Source of the DNA: Euwallacea fornicatus
Lineage: Eukaryota; Arthropoda; Insecta; Coleoptera; Curculionidae
Reading direction: 5' to 3'
NCBI RefSeq assembly: GCF_040115645.1
Contig: NC_089555.1
Coordinates: 2,542,001 to 2,606,000, forward strand
DNA length: 64,000 nucleotides
Shown here piece by piece: positions 46,392-57,960 of this stretch. How positions within the stretch are numbered: the first letter of the stretch is position 1; the number at the start of each line of letters is the position of its first letter. Position numbers and translations under genes: made by a program. A model generated the notes under the pieces. The model was given only the letters and a program-made list of their open reading frames with translations, did not search any database and was not told the DNA's origin.

Positions 46392-47402
46392 ATGGGTAAT
46401 GCAGGTAGCGGCCCCCCTCCTAGGGACAGGCAGAAATCATCTGACACAGCGCCGTCATCGCCTATGAAGGAAGGACAGGCGTTTACGTTCGACAGAGCCC
46501 CCGAGAAAATGGGATTCCCTATGTCTCATGATGACGGCGAGCCGTATTTTACACCTCCTGAGGAGACCTACAATAGGCCTAGAGCTAATACAGGTAGGAT
46601 TTAGAATTGACAATTAACATAAAATCTATTTTTGTACAATAGTTTCAGAAGGGTCTAACATAACAACCACCACAACAAACACCAAAACCCCCACAGTGTT
46701 CCGCTGGGAAGGTGGTGGTAGAGAAGTATACATTTCTGGCACCTTTACCAATTGGAAAACCATCCCTATGGTGAGCAGTCATGGAGACTTTGTTACCATC
46801 CTTGATTTACCTGAAGGAGAGCATCAATATCGATATTTGGTAGATGGTGAATGGAAGAATGATCCTCACAACAAGGTAGTTGAAGATGAAACAACAGGTA
46901 AAGGTAAATCAATTTAATTTTTTTTTAAATTTCAAAGTTCTTAATTGTTATTAATTAAATACAAAAGGACTTTAACCACTTTTTGCTTTAGGAGACAAAA
47001 ACAACTCTATTACAGTGAAGAAGTCAGATTTTGAAGTTTTCCAAGCCTTGGCAAAGGATCAAGAAAGTGCAAAGGAGGATCAGCAAAAAGAATTCACCCA
47101 AGAAATACCAGTTTATAAGCCATGGGAAAAGAATAGTGGCCCTCCAATCTTGCCACCTCATCTGCTGCAAGTGATTTTGAACAAAGACACTCCCCTATCT
47201 GTGAGTAACACAATTTTGCCTACAATGTCTTAATGTTCTTTACTAAATTTTTTAGTGTGAACCAACCCTATTGCCTGAGCCAAATCATGTGATGTTAAAC
47301 CACTTGTATGCTTTATCAATCAAAGATGGTGTCATGGTGCTGAGTGCCACGCATCGATACAGAAAGAAATATGTTACCACCCTCTTATATAAGCCAATCT
47401 AA
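46392..47402 (+). CDS. alc: AMP-activated protein kinase beta subunit
   Basis: Scaffold and glycogen-sensing subunit of AMPK (Drosophila alicorn, vertebrate PRKAB1/2). Exons 46392-46593, 46643-46903, 46992-47200 and 47256-47402 give 272 aa (human beta1 270). MGNAGSG at the N-terminus is an N-myristoylation signal. The CBM48 glycogen-binding domain lies at about 83-160 (TVFRWEGGGREVYISGTFTN, then LPEGEHQYRYLVDGEW). The C-terminal alpha/gamma-binding domain has PPILPPHLLQVILNKDTPLS, LPEPNHVMLNHLYALSIKDG and RYRKKYVTTLLYKPI. Exon 2 has tandem donors six bases apart (after 46897 or 46903), giving isoforms with or without two residues. AATAAA at 47869-47874. Convergent with the ZAD zinc-finger gene. 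Confidence 0.97.
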
Positions 47403-48002
47403 GGATAGATGATTCTCTTGAAGAAATACATGGAGTGAATAATGTCAGTCTTTAAGATTCCTCACAGAAGCAATATTTAGTGTCAACTTTATTAAATTAA
47501 AATGTGTTGCAGAAGAAAGAAATTCAATATCTACAAAGTCTCAACTTCATGGGTGACATTTTTAGTCTAGGAGTATGTGTTAATATTGACAATGCAGGAT
47601 CTACATAGATGAATTTCAAGAAAATTTTACAATGACAAATGACACAACTTGTTGCTTATGTGTGCTGAGTCTTTATGTTTTATTTATTTGTTATTGTATT
47701 ATTTATATTGATTCCTTGTAAAATATGTATTCAACTCCAGGATAGTTTCATGTAGCAAACTAAGATAAAATTAGGTAAATTTAATTGAACCAATAATACT
47801 AGATCTATTATTTTGTATATAAAAGAAATCAATTTAATTGTAATGTAAAACCTATTTGTGCACCAATTAATAAAAATTATATTAAAATTGTTTGGCCCCC
47901 AAATTTAATCATATGTGAATGTGTTCCCAGTAAAATTCACATAAAAATTATTGAAATAATATTTAAAAAAAACCAATTAAATTTTATTATAATAAATCTG
48001 AC
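47403..48002. other. Convergent 3' UTRs, AMPK beta / ZAD-C2H2
   Basis: Plus-strand AATAAA at 47869-47874 and minus-strand AATAAA (TTTATT at 47983-47988) lie only about 110 bp apart, so the two transcripts end very close together or overlap. No gene here. Confidence 0.65.
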
Positions 48003-49153
48003 CTACACTATGCTATGCTTAGATTTTAAATGTGTCATTAATGACACTTTTTGTGGAAATGCATCTCCACAATAATTGCAAATATAAGGTCGCTCATTGG
48101 TATGTTGCCTGATGTGCACCTTCAAAGCATATGTACTGGTAAAACCCTTATTACAATACTTGCAGATATAAGGTTTTTGCCCTGTGTGAGTCAGCATATG
48201 TTTCTTAAGATCACGAACTTTTTTACCACAATGAGAGCAGGTCGTTTTCCGCGCATCTGGGTCTAAAAAAATTAAAGCAAATCTCACACAAATTGAAACA
48301 TCATTAGCAACACTTGCCACTATGCAGTTTAAGATGTCTTGTGTGCTCTCCTCTCAACTTAAAACACTTCCCACAAAATTCGCATGTGTAACAATTGCCC
48401 AGATGTAGAAATTTGTGTGATCTGAGAGATTCAGAGTTTTTGAATACCTTCCCGCACTCTTCACATTTAATAGGAGTTTCTGAATGTAATTTAATGTGTT
48501 TGCTTAGATTGTCAGCTCTAACTACTACTCCACAAATGTTGCATACCCCTGGGGAAACGTGTTCTGATCTTCTATGATTGTAAAGTTTAAGTTTTGAATT
48601 AAATAACTGTTCACATTCACCACATTTATAGATCTGTTTCATAGCTAGAGCTCTTAGAAGTGCATCACTGTCTTTTATTGTAGGATGTGGATCATCTTTT
48701 AAAGATGTGTGGTTATGAGAGTCTAAATTCTTTTCAACTTCGAGAACTATGGGCTCATTAGGTAAATCAATTTTCTTACTATTTCTGCATGGTTTAAATG
48801 AACAGTGTGCCTGCTTGAAAGTTTGCAGTCGGGCTTTTAAGTCATGATTTGTGTTAATAACCACTTTGCGAAAATTGTAGAAGTTATTAATGTTGATAAG
48901 GCAATCCTCACAGATTTGTTTTGGGAGGTCACAGTTTTCTTCAATCTACAACAATAATTTTATCAAGGATTATATAGATTGGAGGATAATAACTATATAT
49001 CAATAAATGGGCTACTGAAGGTATGAAAAAGTGACACACCACAATTGAGGAAATTGTCTGGATTTTCTGGAGCAGGTCCTTCCCATCTTCAAATAGGTTT
49101 TTAGCCCTTTTTGGGGCTCGCAGACAAGTCCTGCACACATTGTGAAAGTCCAT
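48003..49153 (-). CDS. ZAD-C2H2 zinc-finger protein
   Basis: Insect ZAD-type transcription factor. Minus-strand exons 49153-49040, 48945-48318 and 48262-48003 give 333 aa. The N-terminal zinc-finger-associated domain has CRTC (near residue 7) and QICEDC, spaced as in ZADs, with the exon junction inside it. After an acidic/His linker come seven C2H2 fingers: YKCGECEQLF, GVCNICGVVV, IKCEECGKVF, YTCEFCGKCF, TTCSHCGKKV, YICKYCNKGF, YICNYCGDAF, ending LKSKHSIV. The last intron is best explained by a GC donor (AGTG|GCAAGT after 48318); an alternative GT donor two codons earlier also keeps frame. ZAD proteins are fast-evolving and often lineage-specific, so no orthologue is named. Confidence 0.9.
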
Positions 49154-49462
49154 GTTATAGATGATACAGAAAGCTCGGAAAAATACTTTAAAATCTAAAT
49201 TTATGAGATTATTATAAATCAATTAGGGGAAAACTAAAGAAAAACACCAATTTACAAAATAGGTAAAGTTTGTTTCTGAATTTTAGTAATTTTAATGACA
49301 AAGTAAACCAAATGTGACAACGTAAAATTATATTAGCAATGCTCTGCATCATTCTCTATTACACAGTAAGAGACAAGGATAAAACACACATCATTACACA
49401 TAAGTCGGAATTTAATATATGTAGACAATGAAAACAACAATAATGTTAAATTAATCTGTTCC

Positions 49463-49607
49463 TCAATAAGAGTTAACTATAATTGATAACTCACAACCTA
49501 TATGTTTCACTTTGAAATGCGTTGTTAAAGGTACCTTCTGTGAAAATATATCTTCACAGATATTACAAGTATAATCTCTCAGTTGGAGGCTCCCTGACTG
49601 CATCAAA
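49463..49607 (-). pseudogene. Solitary C2H2 finger, relic of a ZAD-C2H2 paralogue
   Basis: On the minus strand, about 49607-49463 reads LRDYTCNICEDIFSQKVPLT then THFKVKH, a short tail and TGA at 49465-49463. This closely parallels the last finger of the neighbouring gene (YICNYCGDAFPQKVSLMTHL). No linked upstream fingers or ZAD can be read. It is either the 3' remnant of a tandem duplicate or an alternative terminal exon of another gene. Confidence 0.7.
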
Positions 49608-51180
49608 AACTGAAAATTATGTGACCTGTTTTCTAAAATACTTGAAAATCTAAATAATTATACAATCAATACAAAATACAGAAGTAGATTAACTGATTAT
49701 CACAGAGGCTGATTAAGAGGTCTATTTGTGATGCTTATAAGATATTATTCTCATACTATAATAATTTCTCGTTCACCACAACATCAAGATAATAATGAAA
49801 AATGAATTTTTATTAACACATACTTAGATATTTTTATTTCAATAAATTAGCATAAATAGAATTGATGAAGTCACAAATAGGCAGAAATTATGAGGGTATT
49901 GGCACAAGCTGTTAACTCTTTCGTCGCCCTCCTTTAATTTGAATCCAATTTTGAACGGATTTTTTATCCCAATCTGAGTGCATGTTTTTTACAATACATG
50001 TTTTCATATTCATGCAATTTCACATTTCGAATTTTCATAATAAATAAATAAAATCAACTGTCCCACATTCCACTAAAGGTCCCCCTTCCTAAATGATATT
50101 CGAAAATAGAATGCAACAAACAGTTTTTTTCTCAATTTGGTTTAAAAGTGCAGATGAAAATGCATTGAACCTCCCATAAGGCGTTAAGTCTGGCCGGTCC
50201 TCTTAATTACTACCTGCTTAATTAAACAGCTAAGGGAAAATGATATTTTTTGACTTCTCTATATCTGATGAAAGTCAAGTCACATTCATAGAAAGATAAA
50301 TTCCCTTCGCTTTTGTTAAGTATATTTCTACAACAATACTACCTGTGCCCTTAAAACCCTTAAAAATAGCGGGGTTCTTACGACGAGAAGATAATTCCAC
50401 TTTTTCCCCACCTGTTGCCAGGTCAAAGAGAGTTTTTGCGAAACAACGAAATTTAGCTCAATCCCAATATTCGTGTTCCTATGTTCTTGCATCGAGGTTT
50501 CAAATTAATAACGCTCCTTCGAAAATGCGAAAACTCCACATCTTAAGTAACCAGCGTGCCCGCTACAGCGCGAAGAAGTCGGCTTTCGTAAGATCCCATT
50601 CCCAAGTCCTGTTTGGAGAACTGCGCGGACGCGCTGACATGTTTACCTACTTTTTAATTTAAACCCATAAAAGCTTATTTTCGTTTATTTCACAATCACT
50701 CAACTTCCCTTATCGTAGAAATTTGCCTCATTCAATCGATTTTGCCGAAAATTTACACTGGGAACCAGGCGCATTTGTAGAAATCATGATTTTACGCAAT
50801 TGGCTTAATTCCCATCTCTAGAAGGAGGAGACAGGTCCTGATTTTGCAGTTTTCAATCGTATTTTCTTTGCACAGTTGCTGGTTAGTATAGCAACAGGGC
50901 AGCTAGCAGAATAAAAAAATTAAATAGTTATAACTGGAAACGGTGACAATACCGCATAGATCATCAACGTATGTTAATTTCTAATTATGAGCCTATTAGG
51001 AACGAGTGTCAAAATGCCGTGATGACAGTTCTTCTAACCTCACATAACCAATTGTCAAAGTGACAAATTCGGTGCAGTGTCATGTTTCTGCAAAAATCAT
51101 GGTAACTTTCTTTTATATTTACACGCCTTTGAAGCAGTTATTGCAATGAAGATTTGTAAAATAAGCACTAGCCTAAGTCC
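49608..51180. other. Gene-poor spacer
   Basis: AT-rich. A 105-codon plus frame at 50345-50662 shows no domain and biased composition; not called. Confidence 0.5.
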
Positions 51181-52159
51181 GCCTCTGTCCAGGGCCACGA
51201 TCCCACTTCCCCTGCCAGGTCAACGTCAACCTGGAACGGCTCGAAAAGCGGTCAACCAACAGAATGAATGTGTACAGGTGTTTTTTAATGTAGACTGCAG
51301 TTTCACAGTTAAAAATCCGATTCCAGAGCCCGTAAGTACAAGCGTTTTGTTAATAGATGTTCAATGTGTACGGATTAATGTTGTGTCAGTTGATGAAACG
51401 CTGTTATTTGTTGATATCTAGTGCATAAAGTGCAGTGTTCTCATTAGAGACATCCTCCTATCCCAAAATGTAACGTTACTTGACGGCAGGCCTCTTTGCT
51501 TACGTGTTCAAGCCTTTGGCCCGCTTTAACATTTATCAGTGGTTATTTGCCTGGATTTATTTAATATTTACTAGTTATTTAATGTAATGCCGTGCTGCTT
51601 TGAGCACTGCGTGACGTAATTTTGTGCAGACATACAGAACCAACTTTTCAAGCCTCTGGCACCACTTTACATGACCTGCTGCGAAAAATAGGTTACATCA
51701 AAGGTGGGCCCCATTCTGGTTATTGAACTGAATATTTTGCAATTACTGTTAGTTCAGAGTCTCATTGCACAAATTCTTGGGCATTTCAGCGGCCCGTTTT
51801 AGTTTTGCCTGTGATACATGGGCTTAATTTGTTTATTTTCTAGTCTAATTACGGTTTTGTTGTTTATGGTCAGTTTTTGTTAAAATACACGGAATAATTT
51901 GGGTTTTGAAAGCAACCTGTAGGCAGTGTTTTATTTTGCTTTATGTGAAAGCACTTACTGTACCCTACCTCATGCATGCACTATCCAGAGTTCTGAAAAT
52001 CTTATCAGTTTGAGTATATTATCTCAGGTAGACTCTTGGGTAGGCCTTGATAATTCCCATTCAATTCACATAAAATCCCTAATAAAACTTATTTAATTTT
52101 ATCTCTCCTAGAGTGTTGATGGCCTGCTCAATAGCTCCTGACAAAAATTTTCGGTGATC
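51181..52159 (+). promoter_or_regulatory. Probable 5' UTR region of the seven-finger C2H2 gene
   Basis: A strong donor (GAGCCC|GTAAGT, after 51331) and an acceptor (TCTCCTAG, ending 52110) just ahead of the 52160 ATG suggest a non-coding first exon ending at 51331 spliced to 52111. The promoter would lie before about 51200. Inferred from splice sites only. Confidence 0.45.
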
Positions 52160-55100
52160 ATGGCTAATACTGCTACAGAAAATGAGGCAGATTCTGGTAA
52201 GTGATGAAGACCACTAGCCCTGCAAGCAGGTAATTAATCAAATTGCATTTAGGAAGCAGTGTTCTACCTGTAACACTACGAATTGAGAAGCAGGAAGATG
52301 ATCAATTGGAGGACAGAGTGACTGGCTCCAATTCTAATTACGACTCGTCCGAGGGTGAGTATAAATATTTTCTGCCAATCTAACAAACATTGTAAAAATA
52401 GGTCTTGACCCCTTTGAGGATAATAAGATTGTTTTATTGCCTACTTAAGTTTTGCTTTTCCCAGAAAACAATAAATCGTTGCAACCAAAATTATTCTAGT
52501 TTACATTTTGCGAGGGTCACTCTGGGATTAGGTAGGTGGGTCCGGAGTTGTAAATAAGGTTCACATCAAAGACTTCTGAATTCCTGGTACCTTATCTTAA
52601 CCTTAAACGCTTCCTACTTTAGTTGAGGTTGTGCCGTGCTCCCGTGCAGTTCTCCGGAAATTCTGACTTTCCTCGTGTTTAGTTTTTATCAAACAATGGT
52701 GGGAAGAGCTGAAACCCCTGAGGTCACGCCGCGCCGAAAGCTTAAAAAAGGTACACATTTTTGAAGCAATGTTTATTGGGTTTATGCTTTATATTGATGT
52801 TTTTCCTCGTTAATATCTTACTTTTTTGCATTTGGAGGATAAACAACAATTTTGGTCCCTGATTTCGTGGACTGAAATGCCTCCATTCAAGTTTTGCTTA
52901 CGCCTATGTCTACGTTCCTTATACGACTTCGCTCTATCAAAACAGATTACAATCATTCCTTTGGTTTTTCAAGGATGAAAATCCGCCATTTATATACAAC
53001 AAAGTCCCAGATGACCCGAAACGAAATCTACCTGCCCGTCCTTTCTCAGGCAATGGCCTTTAAGGGCTCCCGTCATTTTTCTTAGACTTGCAAATTATCT
53101 CGAGGAAGTGATTTACAGTTAACCTTATCAGCCAAAGGTCCCTGCTTCTTCCTAAACGCATTTAACTGATAATTGAATAGCTATATCAAACAAAAACTAT
53201 TCATCGGCTGAAATTTTGAAATTTTATCGTTCTATGTGCATAGCACGGATTTCTACTTGTGCACTGGTAATTTGAAATTTCACGTTTTCAATCATAACGA
53301 TTTTTCCCGCTTTACATTGTGGGATTTCCTGTGCATATGCACGTTTTATCGACATTGCCAAATTTGCAGAGGAATATTTGCAGATACAGGCCTTTTGAAA
53401 TTTAAAGGTTCATTATTGGTTAATATTTAAATTCGCATTAGTAGTAATGAGTTTATGGCACAGTAAAACGACACAAGCCTTGGAAGTATATATAGAAAAA
53501 CGTGTTGGTTCCTAGGATCCCATAAGTGCACCAAATGTGATTTCGAAGCCTCCTCTGCTACCGCACTCAAGAATCATACCACTATTTCACATCCACTCAC
53601 GAACGAAGCGGAAATGGAGGTCGTGGAAAATAACACTCCACCTGCGGAGAGGCCTCACAGGTAGGCACTTAAGACTAATTGCAATCTAATTGTTGTCGAA
53701 AGTTCTTCCTCAAAATAAAAATTTTCAGTAGCTTTTCATGCAAGAACTGTCATTATTTAATCCCTTACAGGAAAATGTTCGAGTGCGACGTTTGCAATAT
53801 GAAATTTTCAAATGGGGCTAACATGCGAAGGCACAAAATGCGACACACCGGCGTAAAGCCATACGAGTGCAGGGTATGTCAGAAAAGATTTTTTCGCAAG
53901 GACCATTTGGCGGAACACTTTACCACCCATACCAAAACGCTTCCATACCACTGCCCCATTTGTAATCGAGGGTTCCAACGTCAAATTGCCATGCGTGCCC
54001 ATTTCCAGAACGAACATGTTGGGCAGCACGACCTGGTCAAATCTTGCCCTTTATGTAATTATCGAGCCGGATCGATGAAGAGTTTACGCGTGCATTTCTT
54101 CAACCGGTAAGTCCTAAAAAAAAACAAATTAAGCACAGTCGACAAATCTATAAAGGTTTCTGTGACAGTCTAGCCACACTTTGGTCACAGCGCATTCTTC
54201 ACTCTTCTTGAATGATAATTTTCAAACGTGGAACGTTGCTATTTTTTTATACTTGTCCAAAAGTTTTCCTTAAAATCATTGGGCCATTAAAGGAAATTTT
54301 GCTACATCATTTTCAAGGAAATTGTAAACTCTTTCAGACCTTTTGAAAATATCTGAAACTCTATACTTAAAATAGTGAAGTCGAGGTCACTTTCTTTTAA
54401 ACGGGCAGTCGCAAATAGTCGTCAAAGACTGATAAATTGTGTATGGGTTACATGATAGAAAATTGAACATTTTCATCTTTTCTAACACTGTTCATTTCCC
54501 TCCCAGTCACGGCATCGACTTGGACAACCCGGGAGCTCCAGACACACAGTCCCAGCTCATAGCCGCAGCTGCGCAACAAGGTTTCAACGCGGTAGATGGA
54601 GCCCTGTCATCTCTAAATCAGCTTAATTCGAACGTGTCAGTGAGTGTGACATCTGGCATGTCAGCCAACTATAGCGACTCGGGGGATTCCAACAACGGCA
54701 GTCGGAGTGCTGACAATGCGACCCCTCCGATGCATTTCCTGACCCCTCACGTGGAGATATCCATGGCAGACGCCCCTGGAGGTGTTTATTCGCCATCGTC
54801 TGAATCCCAACAACGAATTTCACAAGTGGACACCCCCAGAATGGTGAACGGAGACAGTCCCAGTTCCCCACAGTCCGCAGATTCGAATTCAAACGCTCCT
54901 AGTAGTAGTCATATTCAACCGAACTCACTGAGGATCGAGCAAGAGACTAGCATAACGCCCTCTATATCTTTGATCCCGATTAAACAGGAACCGGGCGAGG
55001 AATACAGTGAGAGCTCGAAGAGGAATGGGCCGATCAGCGGGGCCGCTGAATCTGATAGTGTGACCATTCAGAATGCCACTAGTAGCAGTTTAAGTTCGTT

Positions 55101-55797
55101 GATTAAGGTTTGATGTTGTTTGGACTTTATGGGATTGCTGTGTATAGGATGGATTTATTGTAGGTTTCTCCCTTGAAGACTCTGTTGAGAGATGATTTGA
55201 AGAGGAAATTGATTTCTAGGAGCAATTCAAGCAGCAGAGGGCGCTCCACAGCTTCCCCCAATAATAACGGTGACAATTCACCTACCGATCTTAATACGAT
55301 CACCAATGGTAAATTCCTACCTAGTCTCATTTTTAATAGGTCTAATTCTTCTGAAAAACATTGCAAATTGGCAAAATTGTAACCATCTTTTGTTAAATCG
55401 CCATGTTGATCTGTATGCAATTTGCAATGTGTGTGCCATCATAATGTATTTCTTCGAGGTTAAGCTGCGTTGCTCAACTTCGATAATTATCGTTGAATGT
55501 TAGGATTTTTTCATATCTTATTACAATGCAAAGCGTCTAGTTGCAATATGTTCTTTTTTTTTAGGTACAATCACGTCAACGGGTCTAGAACAACCCTCCG
55601 ACTCGCCGCTCTTTCGGATGATGGGCAAACGATTGTATTGCTCATTTTGCGGAATTGTTTTCCCCGATACCACATTATATTTTCTTCATAAGGGTTGTCA
55701 CTCGGAGTCAAATCCGTGGAAGTGTAACATATGCGGAGAACAATGTTGCAACGTCTATGAATTCAACTCGCATTTGTTAAGTAAAAGCCATCAGTGA
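52160..55797 (+). CDS. Seven-finger C2H2 transcription factor with Ikaros/Hunchback-like C-terminal finger pair
   Basis: Exons 52160-52196, 52253-52354, 53516-53660, 53771-54106, 54507-55107, 55164-55308 and 55565-55797 join in phase to 532 aa. The acidic N-terminus contains LRIEKQEDDQLED. Five fingers follow: HKCTKCDFEA, FECDVCNMKF, YECRVCQKRF, YHCPICNRGF and KSCPLCNYRA; the fifth is split by an intron before RHGIDLDNPG. A Ser/Asn-rich middle carries IPIKQEPGE, a SUMO-consensus-like site. The last exon encodes two fingers, LYCSFCGIVFPDTTLYFLHK then WKCNICGEQCCNVYEFNSHL, ending KSHQ. This pair resembles the C-terminal dimerisation fingers of Ikaros and Hunchback. An alternative first exon is at 52696-52750. 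AATAAA at 57936-57941 implies a ~2.1 kb 3' UTR. The DNA target is unknown. Confidence 0.88.
52696..52750 (+). CDS. Alternative first coding exon of the seven-finger C2H2 gene
   Basis: ATG at 52696 opens MVGRAETPEVTPRRKLKK and reaches a donor (AAAAAG|GTACAC) in phase 1, the same phase as exon 2's end at 52354. It can therefore splice to the 53516 exon and give an isoform with a basic rather than acidic N-terminus. Support is frame, phase and composition only. Confidence 0.55.
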
Positions 55798-57960
55798 CAA
55801 TGAATGATTTGGGTGTAATTGGGACGGGCGAGCGCATAGCAGAGATATGGTTTTCATTCGACGAGTCATTTGTTAATTACTTCTTGGGTCCAATTTGAGG
55901 TTGGTTCCTCTGAGAATATTTCTTTGGGAAAATGCTACATTTACGCATGAATTCGGGTATTCAAAGAAGCTATTTGCGACAGCCTGACGCGTTACAAAAT
56001 GTTATAATAAGAGTGGAAAAGTCGGCAATTTTCAGTCAGTTTTTGGAAGTCTGAACTCGCTATAAATTCTTTCAATAACATGCAAAATGTGGCCAATCGG
56101 TGATTCAGGACACAGGTTAGAAAACCCTGTCCTGCAGAGATTTCAACTTCTAAAGAGGCCATCCCGAAATCGGGATTTCTTCTTTTCTTGGAAAATTTTA
56201 AAAAGTCTAATTTGTAATACTGAAAACAACATTATCAAAGCAATTTTTTTAAATTTAAAATATTAAAAATTTAATTCACATAAATGTATTAATTTTGAAT
56301 TAGAATTTCTTATTTATTCATTTAGGTTATATTTCTGAAAAGTGCCAAGGAAAAAAGGCTCATTTGTTGAAGTCTTATTTGCTGCTAGTATATGAATTCG
56401 AGAAACATATTCACATTCGGTTAAACCTTGTATAAATCGAATTTAAAGTGCCCTGAAATTGACAATGACTCGGTTCTTAAGGCTCATTTCGACGTTAAGG
56501 GAGCTCGCTCTATTTGTACCGGTTTTGATATGGTAGATTTTGTCTGCATTAGTCCGGGAAAGTGATATTTGCTCACGATTTTTTCAATTCATTAATTATC
56601 CCCGAAAGCGCGGTTTTATATGAGATTTTCAACATTGGAGCCGAGTCCAATGATTATCATGGAAGTTGGGCGATTTTGAGGGCCTTTTGAACAGTGTTCA
56701 TCAACAAGCATTCACTTATTATTCAGATTAAATAAGTTTTGAAAGCCCGAAGGAAATCAACATTATCCAAAAGCCTCAACATGAGGTCTAGTATAAATTC
56801 TATTTTTTTCGCAAAAATCTATATATATATTTTTACGAAAAATTAGGGAAATCAATCATGTGGTTGACATGATTGTTCTTAATCATTTATTTTTCCCTAC
56901 AGCCTCTCTCAAAGTCGTCTTCTACCCAGTCAAAGTGCCTTCGAAAGTTTTCTTACCGTAACGAAAAATTTCGAAAGATATTTTAGAGATGTAGATATTT
57001 TTAATAACGTAGATATTTTCCTATTGGGTATAGTTAAATTTTTAGACAATATCATAGAGTGCCTTCTAGTGACCCATACCACATATTTACATTCCAATTT
57101 AAAACCTGAAAGATTGATATATGCGTATTGCATTCCCGATTTTGGCAACAGGACATATTAATATTTCTATACATTCCCAGCTTTGTTGTCGACTAGAATT
57201 CTTGCTAGTTTGTTTTCGTAGGTGCAAAGCATTGTGCACACACTTTATTAGCGATTGTTATTAAATCAGGAAAATAATTGCTCAAGTGCCTCAAATGTAC
57301 TCGAGATTCAACATAAATTGTGCATATAACGAAACAATGTCCGTCCAAAAATATTGTTGAACTTTAACAAATTATTATACACTTTGTATAGTCGATCTTT
57401 ATTTTATACAGTGTAGGTTTATAGATTTTTATTAAATTGTTGATATAGGTCAAATTGCGGTCTTAAGGAGGAGTTCTTGTTAGTTGTAAATGTCTGCTCC
57501 TAAAATTCCTCCTTATGATTTCGATCGTTTAATTTGTAGCAGCTAGTTATGAGCTTGTGTTAAGGATTAATACAGGTCTACAGTTACGTAATAATAAGCA
57601 ACAATAATTCTCTTCTTATAATACATATTTTATTTATGTCCCATTTATATACGTTGTAGTTCCATCACAACCTCAATTTCCACGCACATTCCAAAACTAG
57701 ATAAAAATGTACAGTTAATTTATTATCGCTTATATTATTTATCGGTGCAATGTACGCTCTATTCCATAACGTTTTTACACATTCCACATGATATTTGCAA
57801 CGAGGTGACTCATGTTACTCAATTAAAATTTTGTACCTATTCTAGAGAAAATCATATTTATTTTTAATTTATCTGTAATAGTGTATTGTACCCTTTTGTA
57901 AAGTAGTTGTTTTGTTCAATTTGGTGAATGGGATTAATAAAGAGATAATTTTTATTTTTA
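55798..57960 (+). other. Long 3' UTR of the seven-finger C2H2 gene
   Basis: AT-rich, no frames of note. The best AATAAA is at 57936-57941. Length is inferred because no earlier strong signal cluster was found. Confidence 0.5.

Noticed and set aside
50345..50662. 105-codon plus-strand frame
   Set aside because: No recognisable domain, odd composition and no flanking splice sites forming a gene.
51077..51421. 114-codon plus-strand frame
   Set aside because: Runs through a strong splice donor and shows no domain; more likely a 5' UTR exon region.
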